A stretch of DNA of 64,000 bases from JBBSJZ01 sp041739875. Its GTDB lineage: Bacteria > Planctomycetota > Planctomycetia > Pirellulales > Pirellulaceae. Location of the stretch: assembly GCA_041739875.1 (NCBI GenBank), contig JBGSNA010000367.1:33730-97729 (forward strand), read 5' to 3'. The notes beneath the pieces were generated by a model that worked only from the letters and a program-made list of their open reading frames with translations, ran no database searches and was not told where the DNA came from. The position numbers were made by a program, and so were the translations under genes. Of this stretch, positions 17,101 through 26,029 are shown piece after piece. Each line of letters starts with the position of its first letter. Position 1 is the first letter of the stretch.

Positions 17101-19651
17101 AATCATAGTCCACAGCGACTTCTGCGCTGGCAAGTTGAATCGTTCCGATACGATTCGGCCCTGAAGTCACTCCACCAGCAGAACCAACCGTCGCACCGCC
17201 CTCAAAGAAGCCTTCTGGTTGAGTCTCTACGACGGTGTACTCACCAGGCGCCAAGTTGTCGAACTTGTAGCGTCCATCATTGTCAGTTGTCGTCGTAGCG
17301 ACTAACTTGCCGGACTTGTCAAAGATCTCAATCTTGACTCCAGCAAGTGGTTGCTCATTCGCATCCATGATACAGTCGTCGTCGAGATCAACGTGAACTC
17401 GCCCAGAGAGCGAGGCACTAAGCAGCTCACCAAAGTTGTACTCAACACCGACGTCGCCCTGCTTCACCTGTATCGCAACGATCGAATCACCACCACTGCC
17501 CAACTGGCCTACGCGAGTTCCGCGAATGGTTCCTGGAGTATCAATGCCATCGATAAATCCAGTCGGTTGAGTCTCATGAATCGTGTACTCGCCTGGCAAC
17601 ACGTTGTCGAATTCGTAATAGCCATTGATTGACGTAGTCGTCGCAACGACCTTGCCGCTCGCGTCAACGAGAACAAGGGTGGCCCCGGGGATTCCCTCTT
17701 CGTCACTTCCGCGAACGCCATCGTTACTTGCATCGTGGTAAACATAGCCACTGATTCGAGCCGGCGAGGCTTCACAGAAATTGTATTCTGTTCCAATTGA
17801 ACCGGCGCTCAACTCGATACTCTGAATAAAACCACCATCAATCGACTGTCCTACAACCACATTGCGAATTCGACCTGGGCTCGAATCACCATCCAACAAC
17901 CCGCTCGGCGTGAACTCGCGAATCTGATAAGTGCCTTTTGGCAATGCATCAAAGAAATAAGCGCCCGTACCGTCTGTCACCGTCTCGGCAACAAACTGCC
18001 CAGCCTCGGACTCCAACACCACACGGACGCCTGGCAATGGCGTGTTGCCTGGGGCATGGTGATTGCCGTCGCAGTCCTCGCCAGGAGCCAAAAGATAAAC
18101 AAAGCCAGCCAATGAACTGAGCGGAAGCTCGCCAAAATCATAATGGATACCGTTGGCACCACCCGCAAGCACGATCTGCCGAATCGCATCACCAGGTTCA
18201 TCCGCCACGCCAATGCGTTTACCGTCGACCGTACCCGCTTGATCGCGACCATCCTCGAGATCCGCGGGCTGGTCAAGCTCGTACAACTCATAGCGCCCCG
18301 GCGCTAAGCCTGTAAACTGATACGCGCCATTGGCATCCGTCGTTGCCACAATTGCAACGTTCGACATTTGGGGAGCTATGGTCTCTACGGGAACAAGTTG
18401 AACCCGAATACCGGACAACCCCACTTCACCCGCATCGCGAATCGCATTGTCGTTGTCGTCGCGATAAACGTGCCCGGAAATGGACGCCGGTAGTGCCTCT
18501 GCGAAGTCATAATTAATCGCCGATGTATCACCAAACAGGATTTCAATATCCGTTAGCACATCCAATGACTCTGCGCGTCCTGTCGAGTTTGACCCCACGG
18601 TTCCGGGTACTGCGGCAACGCTCAAGAACCCTGTGGGCTGTGTTTCAACCACGCGATAAACACCAGGCGTCAATCCAAGCGATTTTGGAAATTGATAGAG
18701 TCCAGTCGCGTCAGTCGTTGTTTGAAACCCAGTACTGACGTAACGCCCGCTTGCGTCGCGACGTTGCAGCGAAATCGCAACTCCAGCCAGCAAAGCTTCG
18801 TTCACTTCGCGAACTCGGTTCAAGTTATTGTCAACCCAAACGTGACCAGAAATTTCCACCGGCTTGGGAACTTGGACTGTACTACTGACTGCAGCCGCCG
18901 ATCGGTTGGGTCGACTGTCGGGATCCCCGCTCTTGTCAGGCGGTAAATTCAATCCAAACTCAGTGGACGGAGTCCCATAGTCGTTGAGGAAGATCGAATC
19001 TACATCGGCCAACTCGTAATGAGGCGCGCTGAAGGTCGCTTCGAGAATCGAGTCCTGGAACTCCTGTCCGGAGGCAATCACATCGAGCCGGCTGTTGAAG
19101 ATGTTTAAGTCGCTGGAAAGCCTCAGCACTTCATCGACATCCATGGTGAACTCGAGTCGGTCACCCGCACGAAAGTTAGTGAACGTCAGAACGAGTTCTT
19201 GACCACCATCAGTAACTTGCGAAGTAACGTTCGCTTGACGCCCATCGGCTGTCTCAATGCGAGCGACCTGAAACGGGTGCGCTTCGTCCTTGCCACGACC
19301 ACCAGCTGCCGTGTCGAAGATCAAGTCGCCTACACCCAGGCCATCTCGATCTTTGTCCGTGATGATACGAAGCTCTTTCAGTTCAGTCTCTGGGGCACCA
19401 CCGGTGAACGAAAGAATGAACCGATCGCCCGCCGAGTCCCCACCGCTGTCTTGGTCCGTGCTGAGATAGTCAGTTTCAAGATAGACGACCCCAATATGAA
19501 TGGGATCAGCAGCCATCATCTGGCGCGATTCCAATCGCTCAGGTGCGTGCGCACGACGCTTTAGAATGTCCGTGACGCGTCGTTTCTTATCGTTTGAACG
19601 GTTCGATTTCCAAATCACGTTCGGGCACCTCCCTGTGCCTGGACGAATCAA
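14132..19651 (-). CDS. Giant exoprotein: SdrD B-like repeats plus C-terminal VCBS/FG-GAP-like region
   Basis: 1839 residues. The N-terminus is basic, then has RLESRQMMAAD, a degenerate form of the planctomycete LEPR-XLL export-type motif. Residues ~60-270 form an Ig-like entry domain. Then come ten SdrD B/Cna B-type repeats, each opening SGxVxxDxxxD and closing with YxFxxLxPGxYxVxExQP...YDFxE. These are beta-sandwich stalk domains with Ca-binding-like Asp runs. The last ~350 residues carry FG-GAP/VCBS-like motifs (GDWDGDGKDDIGIFG, GDFTGDGIDEIGV). The WD40 gene ends 44 bases upstream on the same strand. Likely a secreted or surface adhesin-like stalk; partner unknown. No sortase motif or C-terminal anchor is visible. 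Confidence 0.88.
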   Translation of the reverse strand: MIRPGTGRCPNVIWKSNRSNDKKRRVTDILKRRAHAPERLESRQMMAADPIHIGVVYLETDYLSTDQDSGGDSAGDRFILSFTGGAPETELKELRIITDKDRDGLGVGDLIFDTAAGGRGKDEAHPFQVARIETADGRQANVTSQVTDGGQELVLTFTNFRAGDRLEFTMDVDEVLRLSSDLNIFNSRLDVIASGQEFQDSILEATFSAPHYELADVDSIFLNDYGTPSTEFGLNLPPDKSGDPDSRPNRSAAAVSSTVQVPKPVEISGHVWVDNNLNRVREVNEALLAGVAISLQRRDASGRYVSTGFQTTTDATGLYQFPKSLGLTPGVYRVVETQPTGFLSVAAVPGTVGSNSTGRAESLDVLTDIEILFGDTSAINYDFAEALPASISGHVYRDDNDNAIRDAGEVGLSGIRVQLVPVETIAPQMSNVAIVATTDANGAYQFTGLAPGRYELYELDQPADLEDGRDQAGTVDGKRIGVADEPGDAIRQIVLAGGANGIHYDFGELPLSSLAGFVYLLAPGEDCDGNHHAPGNTPLPGVRVVLESEAGQFVAETVTDGTGAYFFDALPKGTYQIREFTPSGLLDGDSSPGRIRNVVVGQSIDGGFIQSIELSAGSIGTEYNFCEASPARISGYVYHDASNDGVRGSDEEGIPGATLVLVDASGKVVATTTSINGYYEFDNVLPGEYTIHETQPTGFIDGIDTPGTIRGTRVGQLGSGGDSIVAIQVKQGDVGVEYNFGELLSASLSGRVHVDLDDDCIMDANEQPLAGVKIEIFDKSGKLVATTTTDNDGRYKFDNLAPGEYTVVETQPEGFFEGGATVGSAGGVTSGPNRIGTIQLASAEVAVDYDFCERPPAEISGFVFSDRDGDCEFDMDEAPISGVLVELYDDAGKLVATANTDANGRYLFSNLMAGSYMVREIQPVGWIQGGQKAGSAGGDDSKQDVISRIPIAWGERLTQYNFCELEPSSISGVVYVDLDADCERDEDEPPLAGVVIQLRDASGRVIETTQTDASGRYTFGGLAPGDYQVFEQQPDGFYQGGQTVGSGGGRVLGDDLLGVAIPAGQNLVDYDFCELPPSSISGVVYVDANHDCIRDEGEAPLEGVVIQLRDTLGNVLRTTKTNSDGEYHFDELAPGEYIIFEEQPDGYFQGGQVVGSGGGRVLGDDLLTLQLQAGTNVINYDFCELPPSSISGRVWKEKDVNQKFDGGEVPLPGVLVELLNDARAVVSQTRTDSLGLYRFDGLAPGVYAVRETQPSGLFHGGQVVGSAGGDSTVDDLIVGITLVGGTQGVEYNFPEVPPATISGFVFQDGDAITLASAPDPARLREFKDGLLTEDDARIGGVTLELRNVLGQPFTADRTLPGTYPDGPIRVQTDENGFYEFTGLRPGTYHVYQVQPDDYFDGLDVAGSSGGVAVNVADRKDDANEIVIQTLAASELTDPRNDAILNISLAPGDQSVSNNFSEIIVDPLVLIPLVDQPKPVTPRVDTPIENFLNPIRLVSYASPLEFRRTMQADDEWAVSWHLSVINGGLPQSDATVDELVKFANAQQSREAWDSNNRSKGKWTLVDRRGKRLSKSEVMLLGDEDAIAMAGDFDGNGIDEAVLFVAGKWFVDFNGNGHWDEGDLWIRLGTELDRPVVGDWDGDGKDDIGIFGRQWQRDPQRIKDEPGLPDPANMRRRDVSREQLVGTESRGDDRKRLMRRGNEGVLRADAVDHVFSYGEQVDTPITGDWNGDGIDQIAVFRSGQWLLDADGDGRWTDKDTRAEYGELPGDEPIAGDFTGDGIDEIGVIRGDLWIIDTDGDRRLTGNDLRIEVPRESNKSQPVVGDWDGDGKDEPGYYNYGT

Positions 19652-19695
19652 TTGTATCTAAGGCATGGTCAACTATCGACTAGTTGGCTCACCCG

Positions 19696-20760
19696 TTACT
19701 TCTTATCGCCCGACCCAGCCTCAGTTTCTGCAATGCGTTCGCCGCCAGATTGGTTACCAACGATCCAACGACGAATCGTCGCGTCAAACCCTCCGGAATA
19801 GAGAACCCCGCCTGACGCCACTAATGAAGATACCGATCCATCATGTCCTGTTAATGAACTGACGATACGTCCTTCGTCCGTGTTGACGATTCGAATCACA
19901 TTGTCGCTACCGGCGACAGCCACGTGCTGGCTATCAATCACAGCCACTGAAAAACAACGTCCGCCCGGTAGTTCTACGCGGTGCCTTTCGACGAAGGCTA
20001 TCGTATCAAAAACAATGACACATGCGTCTTCACCGACGCTCACGAGGTTATTCGAACCGTGACCGAAAACGATGTCACGAATTCTACCTTCGTGAACGGC
20101 AACATCCTTCACAAGCTCGCCTGTCTCGGCGTTGAACAAATGCAACTCACCGCTGCGTCCTCCGACGGCGAGCAAACGACCGTCACCTCGAAACGCGAGC
20201 GCTCGCAGATCGTTGCAACCGCAAGCAAGCGTCGGAAGACTTGCACCGTCTTTGCCAATGATATAGATATCACTTGCAAACCCAACTGCAGCCATCATCC
20301 GTCCGTCGGGAGAAAATCGAACACACGCTAAGGCGGGCGTGCCCTGCATCGTTTGTCCTCGCTCGAATGTTTCCCCGCGCTGCCAGACGATCAATTGTCC
20401 GTCATTGCCTGCGGAAACGAGACGGTCACCATCGCGGTCGAACGCGAGCGTTCGAATCATATCGCGGTGCCCGCGCAACTCCTCACGTAATGCCATCGAT
20501 CCCATGTCGAGGATGCGGATAACATGATCGTTTCCTGCTACCGCAAGCAACTCCCCACGCGGGTCAGCGCTCATCGCCGTCACAATCACTCGTTCGATGC
20601 TATCGTCGACAGGCTCAAGCCGAACCGTTCTCCCCGATGTCCAGTTCGTCGCACTTGTCACACGCATGACCGGCGTCTCGGCCAGCACAGCCAGCGGACT
20701 GGCGGTTAGTGGTACGATCGCAAGCATCGTTAACACACTTCGACGACTGTGAAACATCAT
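19696..20760 (-). CDS. Exported WD40-repeat protein
   Basis: 354 residues. The signal peptide (MMFHSRRSVLTMLAIVPL, cleavage near VLAET) predicts export. At least six WD40-like blades follow, with the usual LAFDRDGDRLVSAGNDGQLIVW and VRFSPDGRMMAAVG patterns, the last being LYSGGFDATIRRW. The protein is long enough for one seven-blade propeller. It is a protein-interaction scaffold with no catalytic motif. It lies directly upstream of the giant SdrD-repeat gene and may be expressed with it. Confidence 0.88.
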   Translation of the reverse strand: MMFHSRRSVLTMLAIVPLTASPLAVLAETPVMRVTSATNWTSGRTVRLEPVDDSIERVIVTAMSADPRGELLAVAGNDHVIRILDMGSMALREELRGHRDMIRTLAFDRDGDRLVSAGNDGQLIVWQRGETFERGQTMQGTPALACVRFSPDGRMMAAVGFASDIYIIGKDGASLPTLACGCNDLRALAFRGDGRLLAVGGRSGELHLFNAETGELVKDVAVHEGRIRDIVFGHGSNNLVSVGEDACVIVFDTIAFVERHRVELPGGRCFSVAVIDSQHVAVAGSDNVIRIVNTDEGRIVSSLTGHDGSVSSLVASGGVLYSGGFDATIRRWIVGNQSGGERIAETEAGSGDKK

Positions 20761-21065
20761 TTCGGCTCCCCCCAGAACAATGAACTTTGCGTCTGTGGAA
20801 CTCGTTGTGCAACGACGCTAGCGTCAATGGAATCACATATATCCACAGTTTCTACGGCTGCACAAAAAAGACGCTATCGGTAAAGATCGGCATTCGGCGT
20901 AACCGTCATGACCCGAACAACTAGATTCGCTGCATTCGGAAGACGCTTAATGGACTTGCGTCGATCTCCGCAAATTCGTTAACGCTTGATGGTGGTCACG
21001 GATCTGCAAATCACAACTCGTGTGACCCGATCCAATCCGCCCTCCAAACTTGAGCTGTCCGTGCT
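20761..21065. other. Intergenic region before the flagellar operon
   Basis: 305 bases between the divergent WD40 gene and flgF. No gene is seen. I looked for sigma54 (TGGCAC-N5-TTGC) and sigma28 (TAAAG-N15-GCCGATAA) promoters and found no convincing match; a TAAAG lies at 20880-20884 without a fitting downstream half. Confidence 0.35.
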
Positions 21066-21818
21066 ATGCCCTATGGCGTTTACCTTTCCGCAGCCGGTGC
21101 GAACGCTCAGGACCACCGGATGAAAACCCTTTCAAATAATCTTGCAAACGTTGACACCCCTGGTTTCAAGCCTCAGCAAACAATTCTTCAATCTCGTTTC
21201 GCAGAACTGATTGAACAAGGTCAAGTTCCTGCGGGGCTTGGTGGAGCCGATGACATTGGTGGCGGTGTCACGATTCAAAAAGCCGCCACAGAATTCAGCA
21301 AAGGCGCCATGCGAGTCACCGGTCGTGAAACTGATTTCGCAATCCATGACGACGACAGTTTCTTTGTCGTTCAGCGAGGAGAGGAACAATTCCTCACTCG
21401 TGCAGGCGATTTCTTATTTGATTCGCAAGGAAGAATGGTGACGCAAGCGGGCGAACAAGTACTCGCTAGCGACGGTCAACCGCTACAAATCGAACCCGGC
21501 GTTCCTTACGAAATTGCAACGGGCGGACGGATTCGCCAAAACGGAACTCAGTGGGATTTGATGCTGGCAAAACCAAAGAGTTTCGGTGACTTGTCACATG
21601 CGGGAGCCAATATGTTCAAGCCTCTCGCCGAGTTTGATCTTGTCGCGCCCAAGGAACGCAAGGTAGTAGCTGGGTCTCTCGAACAATCCGCCGTCAGCCC
21701 CACCATGGCGATGATGGAATTGATCGAAACGTCGCGTGCCTATGAAGCAAACGTAAGATTGATCCAGCACCAAGATAGCGTCATGGGTTCGTTGATCAGT
21801 CGCGTACTCGGACAGTAA
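21066..21818 (+). CDS. flgF: Flagellar basal-body rod protein FlgF
   Basis: 250 residues. It has the N-terminal rod-protein signature with LSNNLANVDTPGFK and the C-terminal helix containing MMELIETSRAYEANVRLIQ, both typical of the FlgE/F/G family. As proximal rod, it joins the inner-membrane ring to the distal rod. It is the first gene of the flagellar cluster and is followed by flgG after 93 bases. FlgF rather than FlgG is chosen from the shorter length and from the clear FlgG next door. Confidence 0.9.
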   Translation: MPYGVYLSAAGANAQDHRMKTLSNNLANVDTPGFKPQQTILQSRFAELIEQGQVPAGLGGADDIGGGVTIQKAATEFSKGAMRVTGRETDFAIHDDDSFFVVQRGEEQFLTRAGDFLFDSQGRMVTQAGEQVLASDGQPLQIEPGVPYEIATGGRIRQNGTQWDLMLAKPKSFGDLSHAGANMFKPLAEFDLVAPKERKVVAGSLEQSAVSPTMAMMELIETSRAYEANVRLIQHQDSVMGSLISRVLGQ

Positions 21819-21911
21819 TCAACCGTTAGTCGACTCGAAATATGGGTCTTCGCGATTCAGACCATCGTCTGGACCACGAGCACCTGAAACTACACCACAG
21901 GTACCTCGATC

Positions 21912-22718
21912 GTGAGCGTTCAAACACTCTATACCGCCGCCACTGGAATGCAGGCGATGGAAACCAAACTGGACGTGATCGCCAATAATCTGGCGAACAT
22001 TAACACGACGGGTTTCAAGAAAGACCGCGCTAATTTCGAAGACCTGCTTTATCGCCACGAAGTCTATCCAGGCGTCCGCGACGCACAACAAACACCCACT
22101 GCGGTGGGAACACAAGTTGGTTTGGGTGTGCGGGTCACCAGCACACAAACCGATCAGCGACAAGGCACACTACAACAAACAGGGCGTGACCTAGATATCG
22201 CGATCGAAGGCCGAGGTATGATTCGCGTTCTTGATCCGTCAAGCCAAACACCAATGTACACACGAGCTGGCAATCTCGACACCAACGCGAATGGCCAATT
22301 GGTGATCGGCAGTGCACAAACCGGTCGACTAATCGACCCGCCCATTCAAATACCCCAAGACGCAACCGCCATTGTGATTAACGCCAACGGCGAAGTCATG
22401 GTCCGTCAACCTGGTTCACAGCAACTGAACGCTCAAGGCCAAATCCAACTCGCCCAATTCATCAACCCAGACGGGTTGCTAAAAGTCGGCGAGAACATGT
22501 ACCAAGAGACCGATGCTTCGGGCCCAGAGCAATTGAGCAATCCGGGAACCAATGGTGCTGGAATGTTGCGCCAAGGCAATCTCGAGGCTTCGAATGTCGA
22601 GCCTGTGCAAGAGCTGATTGACTTAATCACGACCCAACGTGCTTTCGAGCTCAACAGCCAAGCGGTCCAGGCTGGCGACCAAATCATGCAGACCATCTCC
22701 AATTTAAAGCGATTCTAA
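21912..22718 (+). CDS. flgG: Flagellar distal rod protein FlgG
   Basis: 268 residues, close to the usual 260, with a GTG start. N-terminus: ATGMQAMETKLDVIANNLANINTTGFKK. C-terminus: ELIDLITTQRAFELNSQAVQAGDQIM. Both are FlgG hallmarks. It polymerises as the distal rod inside the P and L rings, whose genes follow. flgA starts 9 bases after its stop. Confidence 0.95.
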   Translation: MSVQTLYTAATGMQAMETKLDVIANNLANINTTGFKKDRANFEDLLYRHEVYPGVRDAQQTPTAVGTQVGLGVRVTSTQTDQRQGTLQQTGRDLDIAIEGRGMIRVLDPSSQTPMYTRAGNLDTNANGQLVIGSAQTGRLIDPPIQIPQDATAIVINANGEVMVRQPGSQQLNAQGQIQLAQFINPDGLLKVGENMYQETDASGPEQLSNPGTNGAGMLRQGNLEASNVEPVQELIDLITTQRAFELNSQAVQAGDQIMQTISNLKRF

Positions 22719-22727
22719 ACGCAAGCT

Positions 22728-24092
22728 ATGCTCCGTAACTCGATTTCTTTGCTGTTGTTCTTGCTACTCCTTGAGCAAGCGCACGCCCAAAGTGCCGCAC
22801 TGGTTCCTGTGCGTCGAGGCACTCCGACGGCGCAAACGCTCTCGCAATTGCTGGGCACAAACACTCCCAACGATGTGATTCAAACAGTCGGCGATACCGG
22901 GCCAGTTGGTGCTGCACTTGTCGATACAGCGCCTATCGCAACTTCGGTCGCAAGCCTCACTTCTGGCATCCAATCCATTGACTCTCAAACTACTTGGGCG
23001 TTCCAGCTTCGCGAAGAGGTTGTGCTTTCGTCACCAATCGTTCGACTTGGCGATATCGCAGAACCTCTCAACCCGAATCTCGCTGCCTGGCCGCGATTGA
23101 AGCGAGTTTCCGTTGGTCTGCTGCCAACCGATGGAACGCCAATGGTCATCCAACGCGATCGACTCTCGCACGCGATTACCACCATTGAGGCGACACCACG
23201 CCAAATCGACTGGTATGGAAAATCGGAAACAACGGTCCACTACGATTCAAAGCTAGCGTCCCAGTTAATGCCGGAATCCAACGCGAGCGAGCGTGTAGTC
23301 TATCAAACCCCCATGACCCAACAGTCTCGCAAACAGGCAATTAACACTTCCCAAGAACAACCGACCGTGCAAACGGCCTTTGAAACAGAACTCGCCGACA
23401 AAACAGATCAAGCATCGCTGGATGAGCAGGTCGTGCTCGATCCGATCACGCGAGACCGCATTCGCTATTGGATCGAACTCGCAATTCGCCGCGAACTTCG
23501 GGAACTTGGCGAAGAGTACGAGGTGACCGTCGATGATCGAGATTCCGTGATTGCACCATTCGCAGCAGCAAGCAGTCTCGCTAGTATCGAATTGGATGAA
23601 ACAGCACACGAAGGACAAGTGAACTTGTCGGTCATTGGACGGCATCGCGATGGCCCAATCGTTGTCAAAATCCCGCTCACCTTGAAGTCGCATCCGCGTG
23701 TCGTCATCGCCAACATGAATCTGCAACGAGGCGAACGAATCGGAATTAGTGACGTTCGACTCTCTCCGCTCCCAAAGAAGTTGTGGCGAGACGCCTATGC
23801 CACCTCCATTGACACCGTCATTGGACAAGAAGTTCGTGGAATCGTACGAGAAGGTGCACCGATCTCACTTAAAGAAATCGGACCCCAGACCTTAGTTCAC
23901 CGCGGCGACTTAGTTGAACTCCGAGTGGTCGGTGGAGGCGTGACGATCACCACAAACGCGAAGTCGATCGACGAAGGAGCGTTCGCTGAACTGATCGAAG
24001 TCGAGACGATCCAACCGCGACGCCGCGTGATTGCTAAAGTCGTTAGTTCCGGGCTCGTTGAAATCATAACCCAGTCGCCAGTGGTGAAATAA
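22728..24092 (+). CDS. flgA: FlgA, P-ring assembly chaperone, N-terminally extended
   Basis: 454 residues, about twice the usual FlgA. A signal peptide (LLLFLLLLEQAHAQS) leads to the periplasm. The C-terminal ~150 residues are the SAF/ChapFlgA domain (NMNLQRGERIGISDV, VIGQEVRGIVREGAPIS, GDLVELRVVGGGVTITT). The N-terminal ~270 residues hold a first FlgA-like part (LREEVVLSSPIVRLGDIAEPL) and a low-complexity Q/T/E segment. It is the chaperone for FlgI subunits. Its stop overlaps the flgH start by one base (TAATG at 24090-24094). Confidence 0.88.
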   Translation: MLRNSISLLLFLLLLEQAHAQSAALVPVRRGTPTAQTLSQLLGTNTPNDVIQTVGDTGPVGAALVDTAPIATSVASLTSGIQSIDSQTTWAFQLREEVVLSSPIVRLGDIAEPLNPNLAAWPRLKRVSVGLLPTDGTPMVIQRDRLSHAITTIEATPRQIDWYGKSETTVHYDSKLASQLMPESNASERVVYQTPMTQQSRKQAINTSQEQPTVQTAFETELADKTDQASLDEQVVLDPITRDRIRYWIELAIRRELRELGEEYEVTVDDRDSVIAPFAAASSLASIELDETAHEGQVNLSVIGRHRDGPIVVKIPLTLKSHPRVVIANMNLQRGERIGISDVRLSPLPKKLWRDAYATSIDTVIGQEVRGIVREGAPISLKEIGPQTLVHRGDLVELRVVGGGVTITTNAKSIDEGAFAELIEVETIQPRRRVIAKVVSSGLVEIITQSPVVK

Positions 24093-24841
24093 TGAAGCGA
24101 CTTATAGAAATCACAGTTACTGGCTTTGCGGTGATTCTTTCAATCATCGGATTCACCAATTCCGAGGCCCAAGAAACCTCCTTGCTGCATCAACCATACA
24201 ATGGCCCTGGAATACAACAGTCACTCGGATACGCCAACCCCGGCGGTGTACCCTCGCAGTACTATCCAGGCAGTACCGAATCCGCTGTTGGACTGGCGTC
24301 GGCAAGTTGGACTTACCAACCGGCGCCTCCTCTGCGGACGTTCAACAAGAACGATATCATCACGATCCGTGTTGACGAGATTGGCCGCATGCTCGCCTTG
24401 GGCAATGCCCAGAAACGTCGCAACAGCCAATACTTAGCTGTGCTTTCAGACTGGCTACAACTTTCTGACTTTCAACTTGGACCTGCGGCACAGGAAGATG
24501 GCGACCCAACGGTCTCCTACCAAAGCAACGACACGTCCCGAAACCAATCAACCATTGAATCGAACGAAACGCTGACGTTCAATATTGCTGCGACGATCGT
24601 TGATATTCGCCCCAATGGCAACCTCGTACTCGAAGCGAGAAAGTCGATTCGAGCGAATGACAACATTTGGGAAACGTCACTTACAGGCACTTGCCGAGCT
24701 ATCGACGTCGGTCCCGACAATGTGGTACTCAGCAAGGATGTGCTGAATTTGGAGATCCAAAAGGAAGACCAAGGCCAACTCCGCGATGGCTATCGACGTG
24801 GTTGGTTTACGCGATGGTTTGACCGACTTCAACCATTCTAA
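24092..24841 (+). CDS. flgH: Flagellar L-ring protein FlgH
   Basis: 249 residues. FlgH features are NDIITIRVDEIGRM and the C-terminal VDIRPNGNLVLEARKSI...CRAIDVGPDNVVLSKDV. It forms the outer-membrane ring around the rod. The N-terminus is a signal peptide (MKRLIEITVTGFAVILSIIGFTN, then SEAQE) but has no lipobox cysteine, while FlgH of proteobacteria is a lipoprotein. The only Cys lies near the C-terminus. The gene sits between flgA and flgI. Confidence 0.88.
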   Translation: MKRLIEITVTGFAVILSIIGFTNSEAQETSLLHQPYNGPGIQQSLGYANPGGVPSQYYPGSTESAVGLASASWTYQPAPPLRTFNKNDIITIRVDEIGRMLALGNAQKRRNSQYLAVLSDWLQLSDFQLGPAAQEDGDPTVSYQSNDTSRNQSTIESNETLTFNIAATIVDIRPNGNLVLEARKSIRANDNIWETSLTGTCRAIDVGPDNVVLSKDVLNLEIQKEDQGQLRDGYRRGWFTRWFDRLQPF

Positions 24842-24886
24842 ACCACGCAACAAAACGCGCCACCGACCACTCAACTCACGACTGCC

Positions 24887-26008
24887 ATGAACCATCCTAC
24901 CCACTATCGCATCGATTGGTTTTGCGCCATTGCTTTCGCTTGCATTGCGTGGGTGGCGACGTTCCAGCAAGCACATGCGGCCGGGATGAAACTGGGCGAT
25001 ATTTGCAGACTCAAGGGCCAAGAAACGAATACGCTCCAGGGCCTTGGATTGGTCGTCGGGTTGCGAGGAACAGGGGATACGGATGCGGCGCCCACGGCGC
25101 GAGCCCTCGCTCGAATGATGCAGCTAATGGGCGGTTCCATGTCACAAGAGGCAACAGGCCAATTGAATCTCAAAGACGTCTCGAATGCAAAAAACGTCGC
25201 CGCAGTTTTCGTGACGGCTCAAATACCCGCAGTTGGCGGCCAACAAGGCGACGTCTTGAATGTTACTGTGAACGCGATCAGCGCCAAAAGTCTTGAGGGC
25301 GGCTACCTAATGCTGACGCCCATGGTCGGACCTCGAACCGACAATCCGACGGTGTACGCTATGGCGCAAGGCCAACTTGCGGTATCGGCTGATGGCACAG
25401 CCACAACAGCAACGATTAACGGTGGTGCAAAAATGGAGGCGACCGTCAATGCTTCATACGTCAAGGACGGAATGATCACTCTCATTCTCGACCGCGATTT
25501 CGCTGACTTTAATACGACCAACCGCATCGAAGAAGAAATCAATAGCCTGTCGACATTGTTCTATGGTGACAATACGAGTGTCGGTAACCCATCCGCCCAA
25601 TCACGCCCACGAGCCAGAGCCATCGACCAACTCCACGTCGAAGTGATGATCCCAGAGCTCTATCTAAATAACCCCATTCGCTTCATTGCTTCACTGCTCG
25701 ATATTCCGATCCAGATGGCGAATCAATCCAATCGAGTCGTCATTAACGAACGTGATGGCGTTGTCGTGATCGGGAAAGACGTTGAAATTGCACCGGTGCT
25801 CATCACGCATCGCAATCTTCGCATCGAGGCTGGCGGCCGAGCAAGTTTAATACCATTGGTGGATGGAGCCGATGAGCCAGGAAATGCGAAACTGAAAAGT
25901 CTTGCGGACACACTCAATGCACTCGATGTTCCCACGGAAGACTTCATTTCGATCATCAAGACGCTCAAGCGCAAAGGCGACCTCTACGGCGAAGTCGTCT
26001 TTCAATAA
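24887..26008 (+). CDS. flgI: Flagellar P-ring protein FlgI
   Basis: 373 residues, normal length. The signal peptide ends near QAHAAG. Conserved FlgI parts are GLGLVVGLRGTGD, NAKNVAAVFVTAQIP, GDVLNVTVNAISAKSLEGG and the C-terminal LADTLNALDVPTEDFISIIKTLKRKG. It builds the periplasmic ring in the peptidoglycan layer. The presence of L- and P-ring genes supports a Gram-negative type envelope. Confidence 0.95.
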   Translation: MNHPTHYRIDWFCAIAFACIAWVATFQQAHAAGMKLGDICRLKGQETNTLQGLGLVVGLRGTGDTDAAPTARALARMMQLMGGSMSQEATGQLNLKDVSNAKNVAAVFVTAQIPAVGGQQGDVLNVTVNAISAKSLEGGYLMLTPMVGPRTDNPTVYAMAQGQLAVSADGTATTATINGGAKMEATVNASYVKDGMITLILDRDFADFNTTNRIEEEINSLSTLFYGDNTSVGNPSAQSRPRARAIDQLHVEVMIPELYLNNPIRFIASLLDIPIQMANQSNRVVINERDGVVVIGKDVEIAPVLITHRNLRIEAGGRASLIPLVDGADEPGNAKLKSLADTLNALDVPTEDFISIIKTLKRKGDLYGEVVFQ

Positions 26009-26029
26009 GTCCCCTCGAAGCACAAAACT

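Noticed and set aside
20761..21065. Sigma54 or sigma28 flagellar promoter
   Set aside because: No site with acceptable match and spacing was found by eye.
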